The translations under genes were made by a program, and so were the position numbers. The notes beneath the pieces were generated by a model. The model saw only the letters and a program-made list of their open reading frames with translations. It ran no database searches and had not been told where the DNA came from. A stretch of DNA of 64,000 nt. Origin: Ixodes scapularis (Eukaryota > Arthropoda > Arachnida > Ixodida > Ixodidae). The stretch spans positions 992,001 through 1,056,000 of the forward strand of contig NW_024609955.1 of the NCBI RefSeq assembly GCF_016920785.2. Reading direction: 5' to 3'. Shown piece by piece: positions 53,763 to 62,517 of this stretch. How positions within the stretch are numbered: the first letter of the stretch is position 1; every line of letters begins with the position of its first letter.

Positions 53763-54209
53763 TCACAACATGTCGTTGTAAATGGCGTCGAAACTAGGAA
53801 ATCGGAGGTTGCTCAGTCGCCGCTTGTTCTTCTTATAGGCCCGTCTGATGAGGCTAGTGGTGAACGTGCGAGACCAGTCGCTGCTCTGTCTAAAGATGCA
53901 GAAGACGCGTCGTAGATCCATCGTCTTGATGCAGGGACACAGACAGCGGGTCTCGTACCACTTGTAGACGGCAGCAAGGGCTTCCACGTCCGACCAATTG
54001 TCGTAGTCGTCATCAAACTCCATAGCACCCATCATGTAGAGCGCCGAAAGCGCCTTGATGGCGCTGGAAACCGCAAGGTGTTCGCCGCTAGATTCGATAA
54101 CGTAAGCTCGTATGTCCACCGCAGATTCCAACGCGTCGCTGGCCTTTAGGGCCCTTATGACGCTCGCAACGTCGGCGAGACTCGCGCGGCACGCCTTGTT
54201 CTGCCCCAT
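53763..54209 (-). CDS. viral protein of unknown function
   Basis: 148 residues from ATG at 54209. The first half is Ala-rich and helical (SLADVASVIRALKASDALES, SSAIKALSALYMMGAM); the end is basic (RAYKKNKRRLSNLRFP). It lies 12 bp downstream of the nuclease gene on the same strand and has TGAATAAAAG after its stop. No known family. Confidence 0.68.
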   Translation of the reverse strand: MGQNKACRASLADVASVIRALKASDALESAVDIRAYVIESSGEHLAVSSAIKALSALYMMGAMEFDDDYDNWSDVEALAAVYKWYETRCLCPCIKTMDLRRVFCIFRQSSDWSRTFTTSLIRRAYKKNKRRLSNLRFPSFDAIYNDML

Positions 54210-54221
54210 GGTCGTGATCGG

Positions 54222-55976
54222 TCACGTGACGAAAGCGTTTGTTGTCGCGTCCCTCTCTACCACGCGGTCTTCGTACACAAACTCTACGGGCTTTACGTAC
54301 CACGCTAGCCGGTCCTGCTGCGTGGTGTAGAGCGTGGTGTACTGAAGCAGCTTCAGGTATTTCGTGACAATCTCCTCTACTTTCTGCCGACGCTCGTTCG
54401 CCTTAGGCCAGTCCTTGGACATTGCGGCCGCTCGCCTCCGCGTAGTGGACCCTTCCATAGGTGCCGCGGCATCGACCGCCGCCAGTAAAATGTCAAAGAA
54501 GCTAGTCTCCTTCGTTGCGGCGTTCATCATTGCGCGAAACAGGTCCACCTTCTTGCCGTCCACCTTTTTAGATGAGCTTATCATAAACGGGAGCATCTCG
54601 TAGCCGCCGTACAGCAAGATTGGCACCACAAACGACAGCGGGTGAAGATCGGAACTACTGACGCGTACAGCGCGAGTAAAGAGATCGTCCTTGATGTGGT
54701 AGTAACCCGCCTGACGACTGGGAAGAGACCTTTCCAGCAGAGACACGGCGTGTTGCACGCCGCCAAACTCGAACCTGTGTTCGTCCTGTCGCTTCTTACT
54801 CTCGCTGTACTGGCGGGCCGAATACACGTAGACGTCTCGCGAGGGTATCTTTTCCACGACCGCAGCTACCCCGAGGAGAATGTCCGAATCGTCGGTGACA
54901 ACGACGGACACGTCCCAGCGCTCGTCGTTTGGCGGCGGACACATTAAAGAGTCCACGACCTTGACGTCGCCTTCCCCCACGTAGAACGGCGGCAGGATCG
55001 TAAAGGACGAGAGTTGGTACGCTGCAGCCGACTCGTTCGAGTAGCCGTCAATCACCTCTTTGGCGTAGAGTGAGTTCTCGAGAAGCGTGGCATATTCCCT
55101 GACGTGCTGCATCACGTCCGAGGCCGCGGTCAATCGGCAGATTGTGGCCATGGCGTCTTTGCCGTACCGTGCCAAGTTTTTGAGCCTTCCGTTCAGGACA
55201 GACTGCAGTCTCGAATTTTCGATGGTCCGAACTCGCTTGGTGTCCTCGCCAGACGAGTTTTTGATGACGTTGGTCAGCTCTCTACTGCGACGCTTGTACT
55301 GCTCGGGTCACTTTACCGTCGGCGACATTCCGTCAAACACCACCACCACGTCAACTCCCACACGCCTGTTTAGGGACAGCCCCTTGACGACCCTCTTGAC
55401 CGTCCTAGATATGCAATGAAACACCGTCGTGAAGAAGGCGTCGTATCGGATGCAGCGTTCGCACGGTCTCGCCTCGTACTCCTTGTCCCAGTCCAAATCT
55501 CGAAGAACAAACGCGTCGTCTTCGCTATAGTCTTCGACGTAATCGCCAACCAGATCTCCGTTGGTCTCGCGAACGTAGTGTTTGATAATCTCGAGGTTCA
55601 AGGCTTCCCACGCTCGCTCTCGTTCCTCTCGGTCGGCGATCGCTCGTGCGGCATCGATCTTGTCCGCAAACGTCTTGAGATGGTGGTCCGTCAGCGAGTG
55701 CTTGCAGTGGTGTAGAAAAATGTTACCGTCGACGACGACTTGAATGCGCGCCGACTCTCCGATCACAAACGAGGACGTCACGCTCTCATAGTCGAAGTGA
55801 CGCGCAGACGGCGTAGGCGAAAAATACGTCCGCAAAACGAGGTTCGTGGCCGTCTCGACGTTACTGCCGGGGTCGTCCAAGAGCTGTAACTGAGACTCGA
55901 GTAACGGTGCCAGTTCCTCCTCGACGGCGCGGTTGCAAACTGCGTTGAGTGTATTCCAAAGATTTCGGATACCCAT
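54222..55976 (-). pseudogene. FEN1/XPG-like nuclease with one in-frame TGA
   Basis: The start MGIRNLWN is the hallmark N-terminus of the FEN1/XPG family. An N-domain Asp lies in VVVDGNIFLHHC (near residue 80) and another in VVVFDGMSP (near 213). Codon 223 (55310-55308) is TGA. Reading continues in the same frame for 361 more codons and includes the I-domain: ESAAAYQL, then VVVTDDSDILLG near residue 360. The frame-preserving stop points to a single substitution, for example CGA to TGA. The family cuts flap DNA in replication and repair. The inserted segment between the motifs makes it longer (about 583 residues) than cellular FEN1. Readthrough cannot be excluded. Confidence 0.82.
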
Positions 55977-56015
55977 GGTGTCAATACGTTTATTGTGTGT
56001 GTAGAAGGGCGACGC

Positions 56016-57791
56016 TTAAGTACTCTCATCACACAAGGTCACGCCAAATAATGGAGGTTGTGTTTTTTTTAATTGGACGAGAAAGTGATACAGTATGCGT
56101 AATCCCTCTACCTGGGTGAAGGGCATCGGGTGACCTCCACTCGAGTGGGTAAAGTAACGCCCGCTCCCCTTGTTTAGATAGAGGAAGGGCTCTTGTAAAA
56201 TGAACTTGAGGGGACAGAAGCGCTTGTTTGTTTCGGGATCGAGATGAGTGGAGAGCACAATCGAGTTGTCAAAGCCGGTTAGCTCGAGGGTGCTGCCTGT
56301 GGGTACGTGCGTGTATGCCGTTTTGCTCGGCACAAAGCTGACGATCGGCTCGTTGGTTATGTTGTTGATCAGAGACGGAATCGCGGCAAGACCCCTGTTT
56401 ATTCTCTCTTCCCAGTCGCTGTGTTGGAAGAGGACGTTGTCCACGGTGCGCAGCACGTCTAGTAGCCGAATCTTTTTCGTTGCCGTCATGGCGTTGGCAA
56501 TCACGCTCGGAATTCCTATCGTCTCGCACAGTCGGGGTAGTATGGTCTTGACGGTCGACTCGACGCTCTCGACAATTTTCTCCACCACGTCCTCTTGCAG
56601 GCCGGAAGCCTTGAGGCAACCCACGCCGCCACTCGCGATGCCGCCGCCGCGCTTCTTTCTCACGGTTTCGTCCAGGTAGACCATGACGGACGACGTCTTG
56701 ACGTTGTTGATGTCGTTGACCACGTCGGAGATGGTGGGTTGCCGCACGCCCAGAAGGACCTCCCTCTTCTTTAGCGAACGGAGCTCGGCCGCGGCCACGC
56801 CGCGCGGAACGTAGAGGCACGAGTCGTAGGCAAACTTGTACGCGTTGCGGATGGCGGCGGCCGTAAACAGGTAGTCTCCGTTGTAGGCAGAACTAAATAA
56901 CTCCAGGTTGTACATGGCGCGCACGCCCAGGGCTACGGGCTCTTCGCCGACGCCACCCGTTCCGCCAAAGGGCAGATTCGTGACTGTGCTTGCCAGCATT
57001 GTTATTGCGTCTGCATTCAACCAGCCCGCCTGATAGGTCTGACTCGAAAAGATTGTCTTCTCGTCGCTCCAGTCGCCTTCCACGTAATCGTTGTACGCCG
57101 GAACGTTTTTGAGAAACACGTAGGACCAGAACATGGGGTAGCGTTCCACGAGCTTGGGGTGATTCCTAACCAAATACGTGACGTGATCGTACGGATCAAT
57201 CACCGATTTGTACTGGTCGTATAGGACGCGCCCGACAAAAGCCAAGTCTGCGCTCTCGTTGGTGTAGGCCGCCCTGCGTGGAATGAGGATCTCGATGGGC
57301 AGTACGGATCTCTGGTCCGAGACGCAGACGCGGACGTTATCGACGCTAAGGATCCAGGGAAAGGATCTGCCCAAAACCTCATAAACGTGTTTTCTAAAGA
57401 GACGTTCGCTACCGGCTCGATGGTCGCTCGCGGAAGTCACCGCGTTCCGGAGAGTGAGACTGTCGTAAATGTCGGATCGCTTGTTCTTGTCGGTGTTTTT
57501 CCAGAAATATGCCAGCATCATGTCGTAGACTATGGTCGCATTAGATGCTACGTTTCTTTGGTCGGGTGTCGTCAGTGGGACGGTGTCTAGTCTGTGGTTC
57601 GTACTAGTACTACTACTAGTAGTAGCAGTAGTAGTACTAGTAGTTGCAGTAGTAGTAATAGTGGTCATGGGAGCCGTAGTTGTATGCACAGTCGTATTGA
57701 AAGGGGGAGTTGCGGCCGTGGTGGTGCTGTGGGGATTGTTGTAATTGTCGATTCGCGAAGAAGGCAGGAATGCACTCCTAAACATGTCCAT
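56016..57791 (-). CDS. 591-residue viral protein with Thr/Ser-rich N-terminus
   Basis: ATG at 57791 follows TATAAATAAAAATGG, which overlaps the stop of the upstream small gene. Residues 20-65 are almost all Thr/Ser/Ala, encoded by an (ACT/AGT)n-like tract at 57,600-57,660, mucin-like or a linker. The remainder is a large globular region (SFPWILSVDNVRVCVSDQ, YPMFWSYVFLKNVPAYNDYV, KFILQEPFLYLNKGSGRYF). No domain is recognised. It has an AATAAA after the stop and lies 39 bp before the nuclease start on the same strand. Confidence 0.8.
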   Translation of the reverse strand: MDMFRSAFLPSSRIDNYNNPHSTTTAATPPFNTTVHTTTAPMTTITTTATTSTTTATTSSSTSTNHRLDTVPLTTPDQRNVASNATIVYDMMLAYFWKNTDKNKRSDIYDSLTLRNAVTSASDHRAGSERLFRKHVYEVLGRSFPWILSVDNVRVCVSDQRSVLPIEILIPRRAAYTNESADLAFVGRVLYDQYKSVIDPYDHVTYLVRNHPKLVERYPMFWSYVFLKNVPAYNDYVEGDWSDEKTIFSSQTYQAGWLNADAITMLASTVTNLPFGGTGGVGEEPVALGVRAMYNLELFSSAYNGDYLFTAAAIRNAYKFAYDSCLYVPRGVAAAELRSLKKREVLLGVRQPTISDVVNDINNVKTSSVMVYLDETVRKKRGGGIASGGVGCLKASGLQEDVVEKIVESVESTVKTILPRLCETIGIPSVIANAMTATKKIRLLDVLRTVDNVLFQHSDWEERINRGLAAIPSLINNITNEPIVSFVPSKTAYTHVPTGSTLELTGFDNSIVLSTHLDPETNKRFCPLKFILQEPFLYLNKGSGRYFTHSSGGHPMPFTQVEGLRILYHFLVQLKKTQPPLFGVTLCDEST

Positions 57792-57797
57792 TTTTAT

Positions 57798-58034
57798 TTA
57801 TAGAACGTTCTCGTACAAGTCGTCCGAAAAGTCGCTGTCGTTATTAATGCTGTTTACGAGCTTGTCCCGTTTACTCAATTCCTTTTTCGGTTTCCGTTTT
57901 CTTCTTTGGGCAAACAGGACGCGGCAGATTGTGAGCGAAATAACCAGAACGCTAAATGCTAGCAGTATCATAGCCCACAGAAAATAGACTCCGTTCATTT
58001 CCGAAGCCTTGAGTATAGTAATTTTAAAGGTCAT
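57798..58034 (-). CDS. small viral membrane protein
   Basis: 78 residues from ATG at 58034. One clear membrane segment (VYFLWAMILLAFSVLVISL) near residues 17-40 is followed by a basic stop-transfer stretch (RRKRKPKKELSKRDK) and an acidic tail. This is a type III/II-like single-span envelope candidate. Its stop codon is part of the start motif of the next gene. Confidence 0.72.
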   Translation of the reverse strand: MTFKITILKASEMNGVYFLWAMILLAFSVLVISLTICRVLFAQRRKRKPKKELSKRDKLVNSINNDSDFSDDLYENVL

Positions 58035-58057
58035 CTCTTCTTCAAACAAAAAAGTAT

Positions 58058-58504
58058 ATGGATTGCGATAAGGAATACGTGTCTTGCGTCAACGACGGAG
58101 ACTGCTCGACTCTATGCACGGGGCAGGCAATATGCGGCAATTACGGAAAAGGAATCAGACGATGCGTTCGCAGAGAACATTACGAAACGTACAAGCGGCG
58201 CTCGCACGACGATAACATAATTGTCGTGTTTGCAATGAACAGAAATTTGGGTTATTTAGAACCGCGAAACGTACCGGTGGACATGGTAAAGTACGCGCCC
58301 GACGCGAGAAGAAGCCCCCACGACGTCGCGTCCAACCGAAGATTGGCGTCGGAAAGCGACGAGCGAGACTCGGTGTGGCTACATATTTACGGACCGACGA
58401 CGGCGGACGTGACTCCTTACGAGTACAGAGCCAGGCTTCCGAGGCGCCTGCTCAACGGGTTGTTAAAGTGCTCGCTCAACTTTCCAAACTTTGACGTCAA
58501 ATAA
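58058..58504 (+). CDS. Cys-rich viral protein
   Basis: 148 residues from ATG at 58058. The first 36 residues hold six cysteines in a tight pattern (CVNDGDCSTLC, CGNYGKGIRRC), the rest is basic/polar without Cys until near the end. The spacing recalls the disulphide-rich region of per os infectivity factors (PIF-1/PIF-3 type) of arthropod nuclear dsDNA viruses, but no signal or membrane anchor is present, so this is only a hint. The 3' end overlaps the next gene tail-to-tail by 8 bp. Confidence 0.62.
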   Translation: MDCDKEYVSCVNDGDCSTLCTGQAICGNYGKGIRRCVRREHYETYKRRSHDDNIIVVFAMNRNLGYLEPRNVPVDMVKYAPDARRSPHDVASNRRLASESDERDSVWLHIYGPTTADVTPYEYRARLPRRLLNGLLKCSLNFPNFDVK

Positions 58505-58917
58505 AGACGCTCTTGTTGTATAGCATTCGAAACAGGTCCATGGAAGTGTAGACGACGCGCTGACCGCCATTCCAGACGACGTCGTAGATTTTCTCCTCGC
58601 AGCCGAGAGCTCGCATAAGGCGATGCTGCTCGTGCGTAGGGACGTACGCGTCGGCTGTCTTGTCCCGCTTCGAGTGCACGACTTCCAGTTCGCCCGGCGA
58701 AAGTAGGACGGTCGTTCCGCGGTTGTCCGGACTGTAATCGTCACTCATCAGGTATAAACTATTATTTAGAGAGTTCCACCGCATACCCACGTTATCCCAA
58801 AAAACGCACTGGTTTTCTTTCGAATATATGTACACAAATACGGGTAGTCCTTTGAATTTCCTCTTCAGTATTATACGCGGCAGGCAGAGAAGCCAGCAGC
58901 CCTACGACATACTCCAT
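58497..58917 (-). pseudogene. small viral ORF, start and body in different frames
   Basis: The main frame (58835-58497, 112 codons) looks like real protein (QCVFWDNVGMRWNSL, GCEEKIYDVVWNGGQRVV) but has no ATG before a stop at about 58900. An ATG at 58917, in another frame, begins EYVVGLLASLPAAYN, a possible signal peptide or anchor, and reads on for about 44 codons over the same DNA. One base gained or lost near 58,840-58,870 would connect them. The ATG faces that of the plus-strand gene at 58944 across a 26-bp gap containing TTTATATAAA. Confidence 0.5.
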
Positions 58918-58943
58918 AATTGGTTTTTAATTTATATAAAAAC
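58918..58943. promoter_or_regulatory. compact divergent promoter candidate
   Basis: The 26 bp between two opposed ATGs (58917 minus, 58944 plus) is almost pure A/T and contains TTTATATAAAAA. It could serve as a TATA-like core for both directions. Confidence 0.45.
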
Positions 58944-59726
58944 ATGCCGGTGCGAACGCTTTGCGATGTGGAAGACAAGCGCGTCTCCGGGTTTGACAAA
59001 ATACTCGACTACATAACGTGCAACGTTGACGGAAGATTTGGCGCTTCGGCTCTCTTTAGCACCGAATGTCTCCAGTTTCTGATTAACGTGCCCATCGCCA
59101 CGAAATTCGACGGAGACAAGCCCCTCAGTGCCAAGGAGCTCGCGGACTTTATGACGCTAAAAAAGTCCAAACTAGAGGTCTACGAAAACGTCGTCAAGAA
59201 GTGCGGACTGGACTCGGTGTATCACTGCGAAACGGAATCGGGCGAAGGCATTCTCCGCATCGCGCTCATGAACGACAACTCGTCGCACAGACTCAAACGC
59301 ATCGCCGCCAAGATCAACGGAGAAGTCGGCGGCATGGGGCGTGTCGTGTCGCTTCACAAGCGAAAGGACACGCAGCCGCTCGCCAAAGTCGAGGCGCTCG
59401 TACACATCGCGCAAAAGGCGTGCGCCGAGCATCCCGACCTCAAGTACGTATCCTACATGCAGCAGATTGTGGTGACGGTAGAGCTCAAAGACGTTGCCGT
59501 CAAGTACGTCCCTTTCCCAGAACTCTGTCACGTGGTGAAAAAGAACACCGACTATATAAAGGAGCACATTAGCGTGTTTGAGCACTTCCCCTTCCTAAAG
59601 GCGGCTGTCATTCCGCTAGATCACCTCCTGACTCAGGGCGTGCGCGGAGTCCACGTGGTGCGTGTATGTCTTTTAATGGAATCAGGACTCGTCGACAAAA
59701 TATCTGCCGTGGTGGAAAAAATCTAA
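58944..59726 (+). CDS. viral protein of unknown function
   Basis: 260 residues; ATG after TATATAAAAACATG. Soluble, mixed alpha/beta look (LSAKELADFMTLKKSKLEVY, MQQIVVTVELKDVAVKYVPF), no signal or membrane segment, no recognised motif. Ends 3 bp before the next gene, so the two may be expressed together. Confidence 0.76.
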   Translation: MPVRTLCDVEDKRVSGFDKILDYITCNVDGRFGASALFSTECLQFLINVPIATKFDGDKPLSAKELADFMTLKKSKLEVYENVVKKCGLDSVYHCETESGEGILRIALMNDNSSHRLKRIAAKINGEVGGMGRVVSLHKRKDTQPLAKVEALVHIAQKACAEHPDLKYVSYMQQIVVTVELKDVAVKYVPFPELCHVVKKNTDYIKEHISVFEHFPFLKAAVIPLDHLLTQGVRGVHVVRVCLLMESGLVDKISAVVEKI

Positions 59727-59729
59727 ATA

Positions 59730-60182
59730 ATGTGCGACCTTCGGTCGATCCAACTGACCGATGTCGGCGGTCGAGAATGCGTCTGGAAGGTGGAAAAGTG
59801 CGCGGACGTAGTTTTGAAGACTGTCGACGACGATTCCCAAGAAGATAGCACCGTGACCATGTGCAAGGAGGTGGTCGAGATACGGCTGGGGCGCGACGAG
59901 GAACCTATAGAGTTCACCGAGCCCAGGACGGTCAAGGTCGTCTTCCCCATACCACTCAAGGGATCTTCGGTCGTCGGCGCTCACGACAGCACCTACGTCC
60001 TCTTGGCCGTTAAGTCGGCCTCCTCCACCGGAAACCCTCTGTGGTGGACTCGCTACGCCTGTCACCAAACATCGCTCTACGTTCCGGATCCCATTGCCCG
60101 ATCGAGCAACGGTAGAGGACGTTACGCGGCACGAGCTCATTTCATTTTGAGAATAATAAACACGATAATATTTTTACAATAG
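59730..60182 (+). CDS. viral protein of unknown function
   Basis: 150 residues from ATG in CTAAATAATG. Beta-rich middle (VVEIRLGRDEEPIEF, RTVKVVFPIPLKGSS) and a hydrophobic C-terminus (FILRIINTIIFLQ) that may be a short tail anchor. The AATAAAC signal lies inside the last codons. After it the coding density stops and the repeat region begins. Confidence 0.7.
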   Translation: MCDLRSIQLTDVGGRECVWKVEKCADVVLKTVDDDSQEDSTVTMCKEVVEIRLGRDEEPIEFTEPRTVKVVFPIPLKGSSVVGAHDSTYVLLAVKSASSTGNPLWWTRYACHQTSLYVPDPIARSSNGRGRYAARAHFILRIINTIIFLQ

Positions 60183-60249
60183 TATCAAACTCAGCCTTTC
60201 CCACCTGTGAAGCGTCGCCGGCGGCCTGACGTGTCGATACTATTCAAGC

Positions 60250-60604
60250 GAGCCCATGGTACCCGGACGATTGGTTTTTGTGGGAATAAAGACACAGTTT
60301 CTGGTTTGCGAGTGTTTTTTTATTTTACTAGTGAATCACCGCACGGTCGTAGTTGCACACACTCTCGATATAATATTTCGGAGTGTCGGCGTGTCTCACG
60401 ACTAGTTTCCGCAGGGTCGTTCACGTACGCTCCCGGTTGAGCTGGGTTCCGAGCTCGGCCACGAAAAAAAAAAGGCAGTGTCCACCACTTCCAAAAATCC
60501 CCCTGTAGTCCTGTTCGTACTTTGGAATCGTGGACGGGAACGGCGGGGCCAACACGTCGCAGTATTGGCTTCATTCGACGTGGTGGGTTCCTACGTTACC
60601 CCCC
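60250..60604 (-). pseudogene. degenerate duplicate of the 3' end of the gene at 61600
   Basis: About 340 bp closely resembling 61540-61860, covering the last third of member 2 of the multigene family plus its 3' flank (GTGGGAATAAAGACACAG...). Frames are broken by small indels such as the A run at 60463-60472. It borders the tandem array on the left; the functional copy borders it on the right. Confidence 0.75.
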
Positions 60605-61500
60605 GCCTTAGGTAACGCTTCCATAAGTCTGCTGTTCGGAAAGCTAGAGACGAATGCACCTTTTCCCAGAGCGTTGATATTAAGATGTGCTAAGGTCAAT
60701 ATAAGACTTAGTATCAAGCAAAAATTGCGCTGCGTAGGTGTTTGCCCCTTTCGAAGAGCGTTCTACCGCGCCTATTGTTACGCGTTGGAAACGACTTTAT
60801 GCATTTTTAATTTTAAAGCGAATGTTTTACCTCCCGCCTTAGGTAACGCCTCCAGAAGTCTGTTGTTCGGAGAGCTAGAGACGAATGCACCTGGTCCCAG
60901 AGCGTTGACATTAAGATGTGCTAAGGTCGATATAAGACTTAGTATGAAGCAAAAATTGCGCTGCGCAGGTGTTTGCCCCTTTCGAAGAGCGTTCTACCGC
61001 GCCTATTGTTACGCGTTGGAAACGACTTTATGCATTTTTAATTTTAAAGCGAATGTTTTACCTCTCGCCTTAGGTAACGCCTCCAGAAGTCTGTTGTTCG
61101 GAGAGCTAGAGACGAATGCACCTGGTCCCAGAGCGTTGACATTCAGATGTGCTAAGGTCGATATAAGACTTAGTATGAAGCAAAAATTGCGCTGCGCAGG
61201 TGTTTGCCCCTTTCGAAGAGCGTTCTACCGCGCCTATTTTTACGCGTTGGAAACGACTTTATGCATTTTTATTTTTAAAGCGAATGTTTTACCCCCGCCT
61301 TAGGTAACACCTCCAGAAGTCTGTTGTTCGGAAAGGTAGAGACGAATGCACCTGGTCCCAGAGCGTTGACATTGAGATGTGCTAAGGTCGATATAAGACT
61401 TAGTATAAAGCAAAAATTGCGCTGCGCAGGTGTTTGCCCATTTCGAAAAGCGTTTTACCGCGCCTATTGTTACGCGTTGGGAACAACTTTACTGCCTTCC
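60605..61500 (+). repeat. 231-bp tandem repeat array, about 3.9 units
   Basis: The landmark GCCTTAGGTAAC recurs at 60605, 60836, 61067 and 61297, spacing 231, 231 and 230 bp. Units are about 95% alike by eye and the last one is cut at about 61,496. The plus strand is open through three units because 231 is divisible by three (77-residue repeat ALGNASRSLLFGELETN...). I think that frame is incidental, as it lacks a credible start and breaks in unit 4. An hr-like replication origin or enhancer is one possibility. Confidence 0.85.
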
Positions 61501-61599
61501 GAAAAGACGAACGAATGCGCCCGTTTCCACCCGGGCGATTGGTTTTTTGTGGGAATAAAGACACAGTTTCTGGTTTGCGAGTGTTTTCTTTTTATTTTC

Positions 61600-62283
61600 C
61601 TAGTAAATCACCGCACGGTCGTAGTTGCGCACCCTCTCGATATAATATTTTGGAGTATCGGCGTGTCTCACGACTAGTTTCCTCAGGGTCGTCCATGGAC
61701 GCTCCCGGTTGAGCTGGCTTCTCAACTCGGCCACGAAAACGTCAGTGTCCACCACTTCCAAAAACCCCCTGTAGTCCAGTTCGTACATGGGGATCGTGGA
61801 CGGGGGCGGCGGGGCCAACACGTCGCAGTCTTCGCTCCACTCGACGTGGTGGTTTCCCACGTAGCTGGTGATGACGCTGTGTAAAAAACAGAGTTTTCTC
61901 CGCAGCCCGACAGCATCCGTCCGTTTCGACGGCACGATCCGCACAAATATCAAGAGATAGTACTTTGTCACCGCCAACTCAAAGACATTCAGATAAGGGC
62001 ACGCATTTATGATATTAATCACGTCGACTATGCGTTGATCCACCGGGTCGACGGTTGGGTTCGCGAAGGCGACCACAAAGTTCTTGATAAAACAGTTGTC
62101 ATTGCCGGAGACAATGTGCCCGCACTCTATAAAATATTGGAGGACGTGCTTCGTGGCGGCGCCGAGATGTTTTGGCACATCCACGTAGGGTTTAAAAAAA
62201 TCGTCATACGAGAACATCTTCTGAAGATTCTCGTAGTTGGAGGCCCACTGGTCGGCGGTGGAAATTTTCTTCAGGATGGACAT
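61600..62283 (-). CDS. viral multigene-family protein, member 2
   Basis: 227 residues from ATG at 62283 (SILKKISTADQWASN). An in-frame extension to 62376 has no ATG and would include the leader element, so the shorter start is preferred. Family blocks: IVDVINIINACPYLNV, YYLLIFVRIV, FLHSVITSYVG, YELDYRGFLEVVDTDVF, WTTLRKLVVRH...KYYIERV. A GAAAATAAAAAG signal follows the stop, and the 3' end exists as a second, decayed copy at 60250. Confidence 0.78.
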   Translation of the reverse strand: MSILKKISTADQWASNYENLQKMFSYDDFFKPYVDVPKHLGAATKHVLQYFIECGHIVSGNDNCFIKNFVVAFANPTVDPVDQRIVDVINIINACPYLNVFELAVTKYYLLIFVRIVPSKRTDAVGLRRKLCFLHSVITSYVGNHHVEWSEDCDVLAPPPPSTIPMYELDYRGFLEVVDTDVFVAELRSQLNRERPWTTLRKLVVRHADTPKYYIERVRNYDRAVIY

Positions 62284-62316
62284 GGTGCTACTCTCGGGCT
62301 GGCTCGAAGCGATGTG

Positions 62317-62348
62317 GGGGGAGAGGGTAGGGTTAACTTTGCTGTAAG
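62317..62348 (-). promoter_or_regulatory. shared 5' leader element, copy 2
   Basis: On the minus strand this reads CTTACAGCAAAG, one changed base, and CCCTACCCTCTCCCCC, matching 47490-47521 at 31 of 32 positions. It ends 33 bp before the ATG at 62283. A matching element before two unrelated genes points to a shared promoter or leader exon. Confidence 0.65.
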
Positions 62349-62517
62349 TACAAGCAGTCGCGTCGGAGAAGCCCACGTGTTATCAGCCGACGAATGAGAG
62401 CCGCTCACGTAATATCACACCATGCGTGGACGGTGTAGGGGGGGAAGCGAGGGTAGATGAGTAGAGTATTTCGCGATTCTATTTTTTTTCGTAGACGGCG
62501 GTAGTCTTCTGTCAAGG

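Noticed and set aside
55087..55419. Plus-strand ORFs inside the nuclease gene
   Set aside because: Shadows; the minus frame carries the family motifs on both sides.
57532..57803. Val- and Ser-rich plus-strand ORFs
   Set aside because: Translations of the Thr/Ser-coding tract of the 591-residue gene on the wrong strand.
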